A DNA stretch of 64,000 bases from Planococcus plakortidis (GCF_001687605.2 NZ_CP016539.2:3130501-3194500); one strand, 5' to 3'. Positions 51,262 through 60,381 are shown, counted from the stretch's first letter. Notes: generated from the sequence alone by a model not told the origin. Numbers and translations are program-made.

Positions 51262-52791
51262 TTAAATTTGCGGTGTTAAATCTTCCGGCGCATGGTCAGC
51301 CGGTTTTACTTTATTCAAATCGAGTGTTTCTGCTGTATATTTATGGACATGTTTCAAGAGTTCTTCATTGTTCATCAAGGATTTTCCGTAGGATGGGATC
51401 ATTTCCTTGATTTGCGGCTCCCATTTTTCAAGGTCTTCAGGGAAGCAGCGCGCAAGTACGTCAAGCATGACATGGACCGCTGTCGAGGCACCCGGGGATG
51501 CGCCGAGAAGTGCCGAGATCGTACCATCCGCCGAGCTGACGACTTCCGTACCGAATTGCAGCGTACCTTTGCCGCCAGCCTCGGTATCTTTGATCACTTG
51601 CACGCGCTGTCCTGCGACCACAAGATCCCAGTCTTCGCTCTTCGCATTCGGGATGAACTCACGGAGCTCGTCCATGCGCTGCTCTTTCGACTGGATGACT
51701 TGCTGGATCAGGTATTGGGTCAGCGACAAATTCTTCGCCCCGCCTGATAGCATCGTCAAGACGTTATTCGGCTTGACCGAGGCCACGAGGTCCATATACG
51801 AACCGGTTTTCAGGAACTTCGGCGTAAAGCCTGCGAATGGCCCGAACAACAAGGATTTCTTGTCGTCGATAAAGCGTGTGTCCAAGTGAGGCACGGACAT
51901 CGGCGGTGCGCCGACTTTCGCTTTGCCGTAAACTTTCGCGTGATGCTGTTCGATGACTTCCGGGTTGTTGCAGACCATGAACAGGCCGCTGACCGGGAAT
52001 CCGCCGATATGCTTCGATTCCGGGATGCCGGATTTCTGGAGCAAGTGGATGCTTGCCCCGCCGCCGCCGATAAAGACGAACTTCGCTGTGTGGACATCTA
52101 GTTTGCCGGTTTCCAGGTTCTTGATCTTCAGCAACCAGCGCCCGTCTTTCATCTGCTTCAAATCCTGCACCATGTGGCGGTAATGGACATTGACGTCTTC
52201 TTTCACGAGACGGTCGAACAGCATGCGCGTCAAGGCACCGAAGTTGACGTCTGTCCCTGTATCGATTTTCGTCGCGGCGATCGGCTCGTTGTCTTTACGG
52301 TTCGCCATGATCAATGGCATCCATTCTTTCAGGACTTCCGGGTCATCGGAAAATTCCATGCCTGTAAAGAGCGGATTTTTCGCCATTGCGTCAAAACGTT
52401 TTTTCAGGAAGCGGATATTGTCTTCGCCCTGTACCATGCTGATGTGCGGAAGCGGGCGGATGAATTCTTCCGGGTTCTTCAATAAGCCCGTTTTCACGAG
52501 GTGGGACCAGAACTGCGCCGACACTTGGAATTGTTCGTTAACGTCGATGGCTTTGCTGATATCCATCGTGCCATCCGGCTTTTCTTTCGTGTAGTTCAAT
52601 TCACAAAGTGCTGCGTGCCCTGTACCGGCGTTGTTCCATTCGTTCGAGCTTTCTTCGCCAGGGCTCGACAATTTCTCGAATACGTTGATTTTCATGTCCG
52701 GTGATAATTCTTTCAGGAGAATCCCTAAAGTCGCACTCATAATACCGGCACCGATTAAGATTACATCTGTATCAGTTTCTCTATGGCTCAT
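51262..52791 (-). CDS. mqo: Malate:quinone oxidoreductase
   Basis: A 509-residue FAD enzyme at the inner membrane face that oxidises malate to oxaloacetate and passes electrons to the quinone pool. FAD site [17 protein letters not shown], then the family block [23 protein letters not shown], and the C-terminal [25 protein letters not shown] precedes the ATG by 5 nt. Monocistronic. Confidence 0.96.
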   Translation of the reverse strand: MSHRETDTDVILIGAGIMSATLGILLKELSPDMKINVFEKLSSPGEESSNEWNNAGTGHAALCELNYTKEKPDGTMDISKAIDVNEQFQVSAQFWSHLVKTGLLKNPEEFIRPLPHISMVQGEDNIRFLKKRFDAMAKNPLFTGMEFSDDPEVLKEWMPLIMANRKDNEPIAATKIDTGTDVNFGALTRMLFDRLVKEDVNVHYRHMVQDLKQMKDGRWLLKIKNLETGKLDVHTAKFVFIGGGGASIHLLQKSGIPESKHIGGFPVSGLFMVCNNPEVIEQHHAKVYGKAKVGAPPMSVPHLDTRFIDDKKSLLFGPFAGFTPKFLKTGSYMDLVASVKPNNVLTMLSGGAKNLSLTQYLIQQVIQSKEQRMDELREFIPNAKSEDWDLVVAGQRVQVIKDTEAGGKGTLQFGTEVVSSADGTISALLGASPGASTAVHVMLDVLARCFPEDLEKWEPQIKEMIPSYGKSLMNNEELLKHVHKYTAETLDLNKVKPADHAPEDLTPQI

Positions 52792-53083
52792 GTATACCTT
52801 CCTTTTCTACGCGAGTATTAGCGGCTTTTCGGGTCCGCCGCTTCCGTATTAAATCCATCATCTATTGTATGCCTGTTTGACACAAAATTTCTACTACTAA
52901 CAGATAATTATAAAGCATTTTGCGTAAGGATTAAAGAAAATACGCCTTTTGCGCAAATCCGTCAGGTGAAAAAGCGGATTCCTGCACTGAAGCCGCTGAA
53001 TCGGCTCCCGAGCTAGCACCTTCTTCCATATCCGGCTACCCAGCAGCGTCTTCGTATGAAATGGATGGAATTCGCGCTGCCCC
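52792..53083. other. mqo upstream region
   Basis: No gene. A perfect TATAAT (52907-52912, minus) with a weak TTTAAT -35 (52930-52935) at 17-nt spacing is the likely mqo promoter. Nothing recognisable in 52940-53083. Confidence 0.45.
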
Positions 53084-53647
53084 TTATTTTCGGTTCCCCG
53101 TGTGGCATGGGCAGGTGATCAGATGATCGTCAACCATGCCCACTGCCTGAAGGAATGAATACGCCGTGACGGGGCCGACGAATTTAAAGCCGCGTTTTTT
53201 CAAATCCTTGCTGAGCTTTACAGACAGCTCCGATTGGGCTGGGACCTGCTCATCTGATTGCCATTCATTGATTACCGCTTTTCCCCCCGTGAAACTCCAG
53301 AGATAATCGGCAAAACCCGTAAATTCGGATTGGATGGCTTTTACCGCCCGGGCATTCGTGCGGACCGATTCGAGCTTGCCCCCATGTTTGATCACGCCGT
53401 AGTTTTCCTTGATGCCTGCGAGTGCTTCATCCGTCAAATCCGCGCAATAATCGATATCGAAATTGCGGAAAGCATCTTTGTAGCTGTCGCGTTTTGACAG
53501 CACGATTTGCCAGGACAAGCCTGCCTGGGCGCCTTCTAAGCACAGCATTTCAAATAAATAACGTTCGTCGCGGCTCGGGCGACACCACTCGGTATCGTGG
53601 TATGCCTGCATTCGTTCATCGTCTTTCGGCCATGCGCATTGTGCCAT
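53084..53647 (-). CDS. tag: DNA-3-methyladenine glycosylase I
   Basis: A 187-residue base-excision enzyme that removes 3-methyladenine. The family zinc ligands are present: Cys4 (MAQCAW), His17 (AYHDTEW), and the C-terminal His and Cys in DDHLITCPCH. Length and the LEGAQAGLSWQIVLSKRDSY block match Tag. ATG at 53647 is preferred because AAAGGGG lies 7 nt upstream; an ATG eight codons earlier is possible. Confidence 0.94.
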   Translation of the reverse strand: MAQCAWPKDDERMQAYHDTEWCRPSRDERYLFEMLCLEGAQAGLSWQIVLSKRDSYKDAFRNFDIDYCADLTDEALAGIKENYGVIKHGGKLESVRTNARAVKAIQSEFTGFADYLWSFTGGKAVINEWQSDEQVPAQSELSVKLSKDLKKRGFKFVGPVTAYSFLQAVGMVDDHLITCPCHTGNRK

Positions 53648-53676
53648 TGGAGCACCCCTTTCTGTTTTCATCTATA

Positions 53677-53709
53677 AAAAAAAGAAGCGGCCAAGTTTCC
53701 CGCTTCTTA
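53677..53709 (-). terminator. Terminator of the 66-residue gene
   Basis: Minus-strand stem AAGAAGCGG/CCGCTTCTT then TTTTTTAT. It overlaps the stop codon at 53707. Confidence 0.85.
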
Positions 53710-53907
53710 CTGCCTGTCGTCTTCCCGTGTTTCCCGCTCTTCCGCTTTAACGCTTTTTACCGGCGTTTCTTGCCGGGGCACATCATCCACTTTATTGGAT
53801 TTGCTCTTTCGCAGCAACATAAGGATACTGCCGACCAAAAGTCCGGTGATGAGCAGGAAAAGGCCGAAGATGATGAGTGCTACTATGATTCCACCGGGCA
53901 TTTCCAT
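53707..53907 (-). CDS. Small single-span membrane protein
   Basis: 66 residues: one helix (GGIIVALIIFGLFLLITGLLVGSILMLL) and a charged cytosolic tail rich in Lys, Glu and Asp. AAAGGGGGA lies before the ATG, and a strong terminator overlaps its end. Not recognised as a known family. It follows another small membrane gene by 41 nt, so the two may form a unit. Confidence 0.65.
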   Translation of the reverse strand: MEMPGGIIVALIIFGLFLLITGLLVGSILMLLRKSKSNKVDDVPRQETPVKSVKAEERETREDDRQ

Positions 53908-53948
53908 TTTATTTCCCCCTTTCCTTTTCGCTTCTTATAATCAATTCA

Positions 53949-54140
53949 TTATTCATTCTCCAGTTTTTCCACACGCATTTCCAGTGCCTCGATGCGATTT
54001 TTCAAATCCGATCCTTCTGCTTGCGGTTTTCTATTCCTATTGGCCGCTGCTTTTACGGCGGCTACCGCCAGCACAATCGCCAAAAGAAACAAGCCCAGAA
54101 CGACAAAGCCAGCAATAATATCGCCCGTATTGGATGCCAT
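53949..54140 (-). CDS. Small membrane protein with coiled-coil tail
   Basis: 63 residues: one helix (DIIAGFVVLGLFLLAIVLAVAAVKAAA), then a linker and a short coiled coil LKNRIEALEMRVEKLENE. The ATG at 54140 is preferred (GGCGGGG upstream); an in-frame ATG ten codons earlier lacks a ribosome site. Similar small helix-plus-coil proteins occur in envelope-stress systems, but no link is shown here. Confidence 0.62.
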   Translation of the reverse strand: MASNTGDIIAGFVVLGLFLLAIVLAVAAVKAAANRNRKPQAEGSDLKNRIEALEMRVEKLENE

Positions 54141-54233
54141 CCGATTCCCCGCCTTCCATATCCCCATCATTCATGCGGTAAACTTCTATAAACTTTACGG
54201 AAAACCCTCTTCTGCATTTGCGTGAGCAGTTTA

Positions 54234-54261
54234 GTGACAATTATCTTGAATTCAAGATAAC
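54234..54261 (+). promoter_or_regulatory. 20-bp palindromic operator in the SDR promoter
   Basis: A perfect palindrome TTATCTTGAATTCAAGATAA (54241-54260) lies between GTGACA (54234-54239) and GATAAC (54256-54261; 16-nt spacing). Its form resembles MhqR/MarR-type sites (TATCTcGAATTCgAGATA). A MarR-family regulator is likely, encoded elsewhere. Confidence 0.72.
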
Positions 54262-54337
54262 ATAGAAGAAGAGGTTCCATTATCCATGTAGAACCTATAT
54301 TATGGCTCGTAAATCTAAAAACCAGGAGGAGATCATT

Positions 54338-55063
54338 TTGGGTAAATTGCAAGGAAAGACAGCGGTCATCACAGGCGGGGCTTCAGGAATCGGTGCAGCC
54401 ACCGCACAGCTTTTCGCGAAAGAAGGCGCTAAACTGGTGCTGGTCGACTTGAATGAAGAAAAAGGCCAGGCGTTTGCATCCGAACTGCCGGACGCCTTGT
54501 TCATCAAAGCGGATATCACCGATGAAGCACAGGTCCAAAACGTTTATGCGCAAGCTACGGAAAAATACGGGCAAATCGACATCGTTTTCAATAACGCCGG
54601 CATCGGCAAAGTAACGCCGACCCACGAACTGTCTTACGACGAATGGCGCAAGACCGTCAACGTCGACTTGGACGGCGTGTTCCTCGTCGCACGTGAAGCG
54701 ATCCGCGCCTTCCAAAAAAATGGCGGCGGCGTCATCGTCAATACCGCTTCGATGTATGGCTGGGTCGGCTCTCCAGGGTCCGCTGCCTATAACGCAGCGA
54801 AAGGCGGGGTTGTCAATTTGACGCGTTCGCTCGGGCTGGAATACGCCGACCAGAACATTCGCGTCAATGCACTTTGCCCAGGGTTCATCGATACGCCGAT
54901 CATTCCCGAAGAAAGCAAGGACATCCTGAAGGAAATGACACCGATGAAACGGCTCGGCCAATCCGAGGAAATGGCGAAAGCCGTGCTGTTCCTCGCATCG
55001 GATGACTCCAGTTTCATGACCGGCTCAAGCCTCGTCGTCGATGGCGGCTATACCGCACAATGA
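54338..55063 (+). CDS. SDR-family oxidoreductase
   Basis: A 241-residue short-chain dehydrogenase. TGGASGIGAAT cofactor loop, NNAGIGKVTP, catalytic Ser in VNTASMYGW and YNAAKGG. The start is TTG at 54338, with AGGAGG 8-9 nt upstream; an ATG 12 codons earlier has no site. The palindromic operator and MhqR-like form suggest induction by quinones or other electrophiles (inference). Distinct from the SDR at 49058. Confidence 0.88.
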   Translation: MGKLQGKTAVITGGASGIGAATAQLFAKEGAKLVLVDLNEEKGQAFASELPDALFIKADITDEAQVQNVYAQATEKYGQIDIVFNNAGIGKVTPTHELSYDEWRKTVNVDLDGVFLVAREAIRAFQKNGGGVIVNTASMYGWVGSPGSAAYNAAKGGVVNLTRSLGLEYADQNIRVNALCPGFIDTPIIPEESKDILKEMTPMKRLGQSEEMAKAVLFLASDDSSFMTGSSLVVDGGYTAQ

Positions 55064-55085
55064 CTTAAAGATCTATTCTTATGGC

Positions 55086-55121
55086 AAAAACCGAAATCTT
55101 CCATGGGGATTTCGGTTTTTT
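55086..55121. terminator. Terminator of the second SDR gene
   Basis: Stem AAAAACCGAAATC/GATTTCGGTTTTT with an 8-nt loop, T-rich on the plus side. Confidence 0.88.
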
Positions 55122-55138
55122 GATGTCCAAGCGCAAAT

Positions 55139-55363
55139 CTACCGCATCATTTCATTCACAAAATACAGCTGATAAACAGCCGGCAGCAATAACGCGGCGC
55201 CCAAACAAATCACGGCCGCGATTTTTGCTTGTTTGCTTAGGCGCTCATCTTCCGATTTCAAATGCTCGAAAAACGTTAATGTAAAGTAGAAGCTGGCTAC
55301 AAATAACAGCACTGAGACGATCATTACCCAACTGCCCGTGCCGAACATCCCCATATTTGACAT
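55139..55363 (-). CDS. Small two-span membrane protein
   Basis: 74 residues with two hydrophobic segments (WVMIVSVLLFVASFYFTLTFF and AAVICLGAALLLPAVYQLYF) separated by a charged loop, EHLKSEDERLSKQAK. GGGGAG lies 6-7 nt before the ATG at 55363. No family recognised. Convergent with the SDR gene. Confidence 0.6.
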   Translation of the reverse strand: MSNMGMFGTGSWVMIVSVLLFVASFYFTLTFFEHLKSEDERLSKQAKIAAVICLGAALLLPAVYQLYFVNEMMR

Positions 55364-55506
55364 CCCACTCTCCCCTTCCTGCATTTGATATGTGGGCATT
55401 TAGGACCCAGAGATAAAGTTTTGCCATGAGAGCATGTAGGGCAGCAATTCCTGCCTTAATCTCTATCTTACACATTACCTGTTTTCATACATTTTTTAGA
55501 AGTTTA

Positions 55507-55565
55507 TTGACAACGAAAGGACTTAGACGTACGATAATTATAAATCTAATTGAAAATGATTATCA
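55507..55565 (+). promoter_or_regulatory. Promoter and Fur box of the second siderophore-binding gene
   Basis: TTGACA (55507-55512), 17 nt, TACGAT (55530-55535). A strong Fur box TGAAAATGATTATCA (55551-55565) lies just past the start site, where bound Fur would block elongation or open complex formation. Confidence 0.82.
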
Positions 55566-55603
55566 TTATTGATTGATCGTTCGCGAAAAAGGAGAAGAAG
55601 AAC

Positions 55604-56536
55604 TTGAAGAAATCAGGATTATTGTTCGTGCTTTTACTGTTATTGGCTGTACTCGCTGCTTGTGGCTCTGCTGAATCAGCTGAAGACACAGGCGCTGCAG
55701 AACCGGAACAAGACGCAGCAGCAGAAACATTTACATACGAATCGGAAACAGGTGCTGTCGAAGTGCCGACAGACCCGCAGCGCATCATTGCTTTGACGAA
55801 CGGGCCGAATGTCTTGGCGCTTGAAGGCAATATCGTCGGCATCGACGAATGGACCAATGCCAACCCGCTGTTTGAAGATATGCTGTCCGGCGTCGAAATC
55901 GTCACGGAAGACAATCTGGAGAAAATCATCGAATTGGATCCGGACCTCATCATTGCGGGCACCCACATGAAAAACCTCGACAAGATGAGCGAAATCGCAC
56001 CGACCGTCGCCTTCACGTGGGGCAAGCTCGACTATTTGAAGCAGCAAGTCGAAATCGGCAAATTGCTCAATAAAGAACAGGAAGCGACGGATTGGGTCGC
56101 TGATTTCCAAAGCCGCGCACAAGCTGCCGGGGAAGAAATCCGCGCCAACATCGGTGAAGACTCGACTGTTTCTGTCATCGAAACCGGCAATAAGGAATTC
56201 TATGTATTCGGTGATAATTATGCACGCGGCACCGAAATCCTCTATCAGGAAATGGGCTTGAATATGCCTGAAAAAGTCGAGGAACTGGCACTTGAAGCGG
56301 GCGTGCACACCTTCTCGCTCGAGGTATTGCCTGAATTTGCAGGGGATTACGTCGTCCTCAGCAAAAACCCGGATGTCGACAACTCTTTCATGGAAACCGA
56401 AGTCTGGAACAATGTCCCGGCCGTAAGCGAAGAGCGCGTCATTGAAATCAATACGAAAGCTTCGACGTATAGCGATCCCATCACTCTTGACTATTTGCTC
56501 GGCATCTTTGAAGAAGGCTTCCTTGCCGGAAATTAG
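55604..56536 (+). CDS. Siderophore-binding lipoprotein, copy 2 (orphan)
   Basis: A 310-residue FhuD/YfiY-like binding protein with lipobox LAVLAAC, acidic linker and the two-lobed fold from VEVPTDPQRIIAL. It shares long stretches with the protein at 24134-25063, including RGTEILYQEMGLNMPEKVEE. The start is TTG with AAAGGAG upstream. It stands alone, with its own Fur box and a strong terminator and no permease or ATPase nearby, so it probably feeds the transporter encoded at 23335-27128 with a different siderophore. Confidence 0.9.
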   Translation: MKKSGLLFVLLLLLAVLAACGSAESAEDTGAAEPEQDAAAETFTYESETGAVEVPTDPQRIIALTNGPNVLALEGNIVGIDEWTNANPLFEDMLSGVEIVTEDNLEKIIELDPDLIIAGTHMKNLDKMSEIAPTVAFTWGKLDYLKQQVEIGKLLNKEQEATDWVADFQSRAQAAGEEIRANIGEDSTVSVIETGNKEFYVFGDNYARGTEILYQEMGLNMPEKVEELALEAGVHTFSLEVLPEFAGDYVVLSKNPDVDNSFMETEVWNNVPAVSEERVIEINTKASTYSDPITLDYLLGIFEEGFLAGN

Positions 56537-56542
56537 GTATAT

Positions 56543-56603
56543 GAAAGCCCCCGTCCGAACGGCCTTCCATTACCCCCCGGAAGCCGTTCGGACGGGGGCT
56601 TTC
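56543..56603. terminator. Very long hairpin terminator after the orphan binding protein
   Basis: A 21-bp perfect stem (GAAAGCCCCCGTCCGAACGGC and its complement), one unpaired base, then TTCC/GGAA around a 10-nt loop. It serves both convergent genes. Confidence 0.9.
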
Positions 56604-56604
56604 G

Positions 56605-56775
56605 TTATGTTTTGCTTTTAGCGCACACATCACACGTAAACTTGCCCTCCAGTTTTAAATACGCTTTGACCTCCGCGAACCCTTTACGTTTCGGGTAGCG
56701 CATTTGGATATGTACTACTTCATCACCTTCGATTTCCTTACCGCATACTTGGCATTCCGGTGCTTTATTCAACAT
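56605..56775 (-). CDS. Small zinc-ribbon protein
   Basis: 56 residues with two Cys-x2-Cys pairs (CQVCGKE and CDVCAK), a likely zinc ribbon, and a central KAYLKLEGKFT. Similar short proteins in Bacillales carry an unhelpful Fe3+-hydroxamate name without evidence. ATG at 56775 is chosen with GGGAGG 8 nt upstream; an ATG ten codons earlier overlaps the preceding stop and has a poor site. Probably co-transcribed with the lipoprotein gene 26 nt upstream. Confidence 0.7.
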   Translation of the reverse strand: MLNKAPECQVCGKEIEGDEVVHIQMRYPKRKGFAEVKAYLKLEGKFTCDVCAKSKT

Positions 56776-56801
56776 CGCCCAGCCCTCCCGCTTTGGGTTT
56801 G

Positions 56802-57356
56802 TCATTGCCTCAATCGTTCCGATAACCCTTGGTCACTTGTGTAGGTGAACTTGCCGATTTTGCCTTCCTGTATGCCCGAAAACAGGACGAAGCCTTCCAC
56901 TTCGGCACGCTGTTCTTTCCCGCCTCTTTTCTGAAACGCCACTTCTGCCGTAAACACGTAACGATCCGCCACCGTTTCGCTTACCTCGATGTCTGCGTCT
57001 TCCAGGCGCAGCTCATAGCCATAAATATCGGCCAGCCCCGGAAAATAGGTACCGAACACCCGTATGAACTGGTCCAACTCCTTGTCGGTGAAATACGGCC
57101 CGTACTGGTCCTCCACCAGCTGGTCGAATGCCTCGTTCACTTCAACGCCGTCAATGATTTGTTTGTTCGCAGGATTCCACATCACTTTCAGAAACTCCTT
57201 GTCCGGCCCGTTGAATTGCAGCTCCAATACGCGCTCAATCGTCTGGATTTTCGGATCGTCCGCTTTCGCATGCGCACAGCCTGAAACAACGAATACTGCC
57301 ATGAGCACGGCCAAAGCCGCCAGGCCCAACTTTAATTTTTTTGCTCCCTTCTGCAT
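56802..57356 (-). CDS. Uncharacterised lipoprotein
   Basis: 184 residues: signal peptide and lipobox VVSGC, then about 150 residues without recognised domain (IQTIERVLELQFNGPDKEFLKVMWNP..., FVLFSGIQEGKIGKFTYTSD). Mixed alpha and beta, acidic. AAAGGAG lies 9 nt before the ATG at 57356. Followed by the zinc-ribbon gene. No function proposed. Confidence 0.7.
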   Translation of the reverse strand: MQKGAKKLKLGLAALAVLMAVFVVSGCAHAKADDPKIQTIERVLELQFNGPDKEFLKVMWNPANKQIIDGVEVNEAFDQLVEDQYGPYFTDKELDQFIRVFGTYFPGLADIYGYELRLEDADIEVSETVADRYVFTAEVAFQKRGGKEQRAEVEGFVLFSGIQEGKIGKFTYTSDQGLSERLRQ

Positions 57357-57457
57357 ATCGGCCATCTCCTTTATTAATCATACGAAATAACCGTCAGGAA
57401 GTTTCAATTTTCTGGAATTTGAGGAAACCCATTTGAAACTCATGGCCTTTCCCGAAA

Positions 57458-57512
57458 GGAAAACGCCTTTTCCCTCACGTCCCCGAAGGTTCGCAAGCAA
57501 AAGGCGTTTTGG
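57458..57512 (-). terminator. Terminator of the M42 peptidase gene
   Basis: 12-bp stem AAAACGCCTTTT/AAAAGGCGTTTT around a 27-nt loop that itself can pair; T-rich end on the minus strand. Confidence 0.65.
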
Positions 57513-57520
57513 AAATCTGA

Positions 57521-58600
57521 TTAAGTATCCAAGAAGCTTTTTCCGTTTAATTCATTCGACGACAAAATAAAATGTTTCATCAAGTCGACGGTGTGATCCA
57601 AATCCTCCAGATCAACGATTTCGATCGGCGTGTGCGTATAACGGGACGGAATCGAGATGACGCCGGACGAGACGCCTTTATGGGTCATATGGATCGCTCC
57701 TGCATCTGTGCCGATGCCCATAAAGATTTCCTGTTGATACGGAATCGCTTGCTCGGTGGCCACTTTCTCCAATAGCCCCGTCACCAAAGGATGCGAGATC
57801 AAGGATTTATCCGTAATCTTGATGCACGGCCCAGCGCCCAGTTTCCGGGTGCCGGTCATGAGGACATCGTTCGTGTCGCTGGTCGGTGTCGTATCGATCG
57901 CCAAGGCGAAATCCGGCTGCAAATTCGCGCTCAAGACGGAAGCGCCGCGAAGCCCGACTTCTTCCTGCACAGTGAATGCGAAATGGATATCGCCATGCGC
58001 CAAACCGTCTTGTTGATGAAATTGCTCGATCAACTCCAATAAGACGGCACAGCCTGCCCGGTCATCCAGGGCTTTTCCGACGACGCGGTTTTGCTTGGCA
58101 TCGCCGATCAGCTTCAATTCGCTGCCGTAGCTGACCGGCTGGCCGACCCGGACGCCCATTTGCGCGACTTCTTCAGGCGAAGCCGCCCCGATATCGATAT
58201 ACAAATCCCGGTGCGAAGCGATGCGCTTCGGGTCGTCCCATTTCACGTAATGGACAGCGAGCGTTCCGATCACGCCTTGAATATAACCGTGATTGCCTTT
58301 GATCGTTACCGGCTGGGCCAGCAAGGTGCGGTTGTCGAAACCGCCGAGCTGTTCAAAGCGCAGCGTGCCATTCGGTTCGACCTTTTTCACTATAAAGCCG
58401 ATTTCATCTGAATGCGCAGCAAGCAGAATCGACGGCAAGGAAGCATCCGTTGCGGGAATCGTCGCGATGATGTTGCCGAGCGGATCCACTTCGCAAGATG
58501 CCACTTTCCCTTCTATTTCATTCTTTATATAGCGTTGTACATCTTGTTCGAAGCCGCTTGGCCCCACCAATCCACATAACTCCTTCAATACTTTATACAA
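57521..58600 (-). CDS. M42-family aminopeptidase
   Basis: A 359-residue metallo-aminopeptidase of the YsdC/FrvX type that forms large tetrahedral particles in relatives. Metal and catalytic residues lie in LAAHSDEIGF, KALDDRAGCAVLLELI, TVQEEVGLRGA, AIDTTPTSDT and SRYTHTPIE. Starts with TTG at 58600, GGAG 10 nt upstream. It lies 20 nt after a peptide-binding lipoprotein gene, so imported peptides may be trimmed by this enzyme. Confidence 0.92.
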   Translation of the reverse strand: MYKVLKELCGLVGPSGFEQDVQRYIKNEIEGKVASCEVDPLGNIIATIPATDASLPSILLAAHSDEIGFIVKKVEPNGTLRFEQLGGFDNRTLLAQPVTIKGNHGYIQGVIGTLAVHYVKWDDPKRIASHRDLYIDIGAASPEEVAQMGVRVGQPVSYGSELKLIGDAKQNRVVGKALDDRAGCAVLLELIEQFHQQDGLAHGDIHFAFTVQEEVGLRGASVLSANLQPDFALAIDTTPTSDTNDVLMTGTRKLGAGPCIKITDKSLISHPLVTGLLEKVATEQAIPYQQEIFMGIGTDAGAIHMTHKGVSSGVISIPSRYTHTPIEIVDLEDLDHTVDLMKHFILSSNELNGKSFLDT

Positions 58601-58620
58601 AACGGTTCAACTCCAGCTAC

Positions 58621-60249
58621 TTAGTTTGATAGATACACATCGGTCATTAAATCGTTGCTCATCGGATGCGGATTGTAATCTTCCACATAATCGCTCTGTG
58701 CCAAAGGCGGTGTCGTATAGGCGAGCATCACCCACGGGGCGTCTTCCTGGAACAATTGCTGGGCTTCCTGGTACAGCTCTGTCCGCTTGTCCTGGTCGAT
58801 CGTTTCACGCGCTTCCGTAATCAAGGACGTGAATTCGTCGCTCTTATAGAACGCGATGTTTTGTGCCGGCACTTCGGCGTTCGTTTTGCTGAGGTTCGGA
58901 TAGAGGAAGTTGTCCGGATCTGCCATGACACCCGTCCAGCCGTACATCGCCATGCTGTGCTTGCCGTTCTTCGTGTCTTCCAAATAAGTCGCCCATTCAG
59001 ACGACACGATTTCTGCCGTGATGCCGATTTCCGCCAAGTCCGATTGGATCGCTTCCGCAATTTTCATCGGTTCCGGCAAATAAGGGCGCGGGTTGCTCAT
59101 CGTGTGCAATTCCGTCGTAAAACCGTCCTCGAAGCCGGCTTCCGCCAACAACTTCTTCGCTTCTTCCACATTGTAATCGTATTTCTCCAGTGACTCGTCA
59201 TGGCTCCAGAGAGACGGTGGCAACGGACTCGTCGCCGGGTCAGCCAATCCGTTATAGAAGGCATCGACGATTTCTTCTTTATCGATCGCCATATTGATGG
59301 CCTTGCGCACCAAAGGATCGTCAAATGGCTCTTTTTCCATATTGAATGCCATATAGCCGATGTTGAAACTTGGGCGCTTGATCAACTCGATGCCGTCCGT
59401 GTTTTCGACAATCCCTGTATCGCTTGCGTTCATCCCATCCAAAATATCGATTTCCCCTGTCTGCAGGGCATTCAGGCGTGCAGAGTTCTCTGGGATGACT
59501 TGGTAAATGACTTGGTCAAGATAAGGCTTGCCATCCATCCAATACTCCTCGTTCTTGGACAGCGTGATGGTATTGTTGCGGTTCCATTCCTCGAATTTGA
59601 ACGGCCCTGTGCCGACCGGGTTCTCCCCGATGCCTGCCCCGTATTGTTCGATTGCTGCAGGGCTTGCAATCCCGAACATGGAAATCGCCAAATAGCTGAG
59701 GAATGGCGCAGTTTTTCGCTTCAACACGATTTCCAGTTCGTGTTCGCCTGTCGCCGTCACCGATTCGATCAAGTGGTTGTCGTCCCCTTTAAATCCGCCG
59801 TACAGGAATGGATAATAAGGGAAATCCCCTTCATGGTATGGGTTTTCCGGGTCCATCCAGCGCTCGAAGTTAAAGACGACCGCATCTGCGTTAAAATCGG
59901 TGCCGTCATGGAACTTCACACCTTCACGCAGCTGGAATGTCCAAGTCAAGCCGTCTTCGCTCGAGCTGTATTCTGTCGCCAGTTTCGGCTGAAGCTCCAG
60001 ATTGTGATCATACTCCAAAAGTGTTTCATATATATTGTGCGTGACCCGGATCGATTCGCCATCTGTCACATTGATCGGGTCCAAACTGACCGAGTCGGCG
60101 CCGCGCCCATAAACCAAGGTCCCGCCGCTTTTCTCGTCTTCCGATGCAGTGCCGGCCTCGTCTTGTGCGTTGTCACTTGAACATCCAGCCAATAATACAA
60201 TTCCGAATGCGATGAAAAAATAAAATAAGTTACGAATTTTCTTCTCCAA
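58621..60249 (-). CDS. Oligopeptide ABC transporter substrate-binding lipoprotein
   Basis: A 542-residue SBP of the OppA/DppE class (family 5). Signal peptide with lipobox IVLLAGC, then the typical GGTLVYGRGADSVSLDPINVTDGES, TWTFQLREGVKFHDGTDFNADAVVFNFERWMDP and FKFEEWNRN. Starts with TTG at 60249, where AAGGAGG lies upstream; a longer frame includes a non-conserved N-terminus. No permease genes follow; instead an M42 aminopeptidase does. Peptide or glycine-betaine-like ligands cannot be separated by sequence alone. Confidence 0.9.
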   Translation of the reverse strand: MEKKIRNLFYFFIAFGIVLLAGCSSDNAQDEAGTASEDEKSGGTLVYGRGADSVSLDPINVTDGESIRVTHNIYETLLEYDHNLELQPKLATEYSSSEDGLTWTFQLREGVKFHDGTDFNADAVVFNFERWMDPENPYHEGDFPYYPFLYGGFKGDDNHLIESVTATGEHELEIVLKRKTAPFLSYLAISMFGIASPAAIEQYGAGIGENPVGTGPFKFEEWNRNNTITLSKNEEYWMDGKPYLDQVIYQVIPENSARLNALQTGEIDILDGMNASDTGIVENTDGIELIKRPSFNIGYMAFNMEKEPFDDPLVRKAINMAIDKEEIVDAFYNGLADPATSPLPPSLWSHDESLEKYDYNVEEAKKLLAEAGFEDGFTTELHTMSNPRPYLPEPMKIAEAIQSDLAEIGITAEIVSSEWATYLEDTKNGKHSMAMYGWTGVMADPDNFLYPNLSKTNAEVPAQNIAFYKSDEFTSLITEARETIDQDKRTELYQEAQQLFQEDAPWVMLAYTTPPLAQSDYVEDYNPHPMSNDLMTDVYLSN

Positions 60250-60381
60250 CCGGCTTCCGCCTCCTTTTCGCTCTCTTTCTCTAGCATGGTAAAGTTTTAG
60301 AGAAAGGAAGATAGCTCTAAGTATAAATTTATTGGAATTAATTATCAAATCTATTTTTTCAGATTTTTATTAATATGCATT

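Noticed and set aside
59200-60180. 326-codon plus-strand frame
   Set aside because: Antisense to the oligopeptide-binding lipoprotein; His/Arg-rich composition of a shadow frame.
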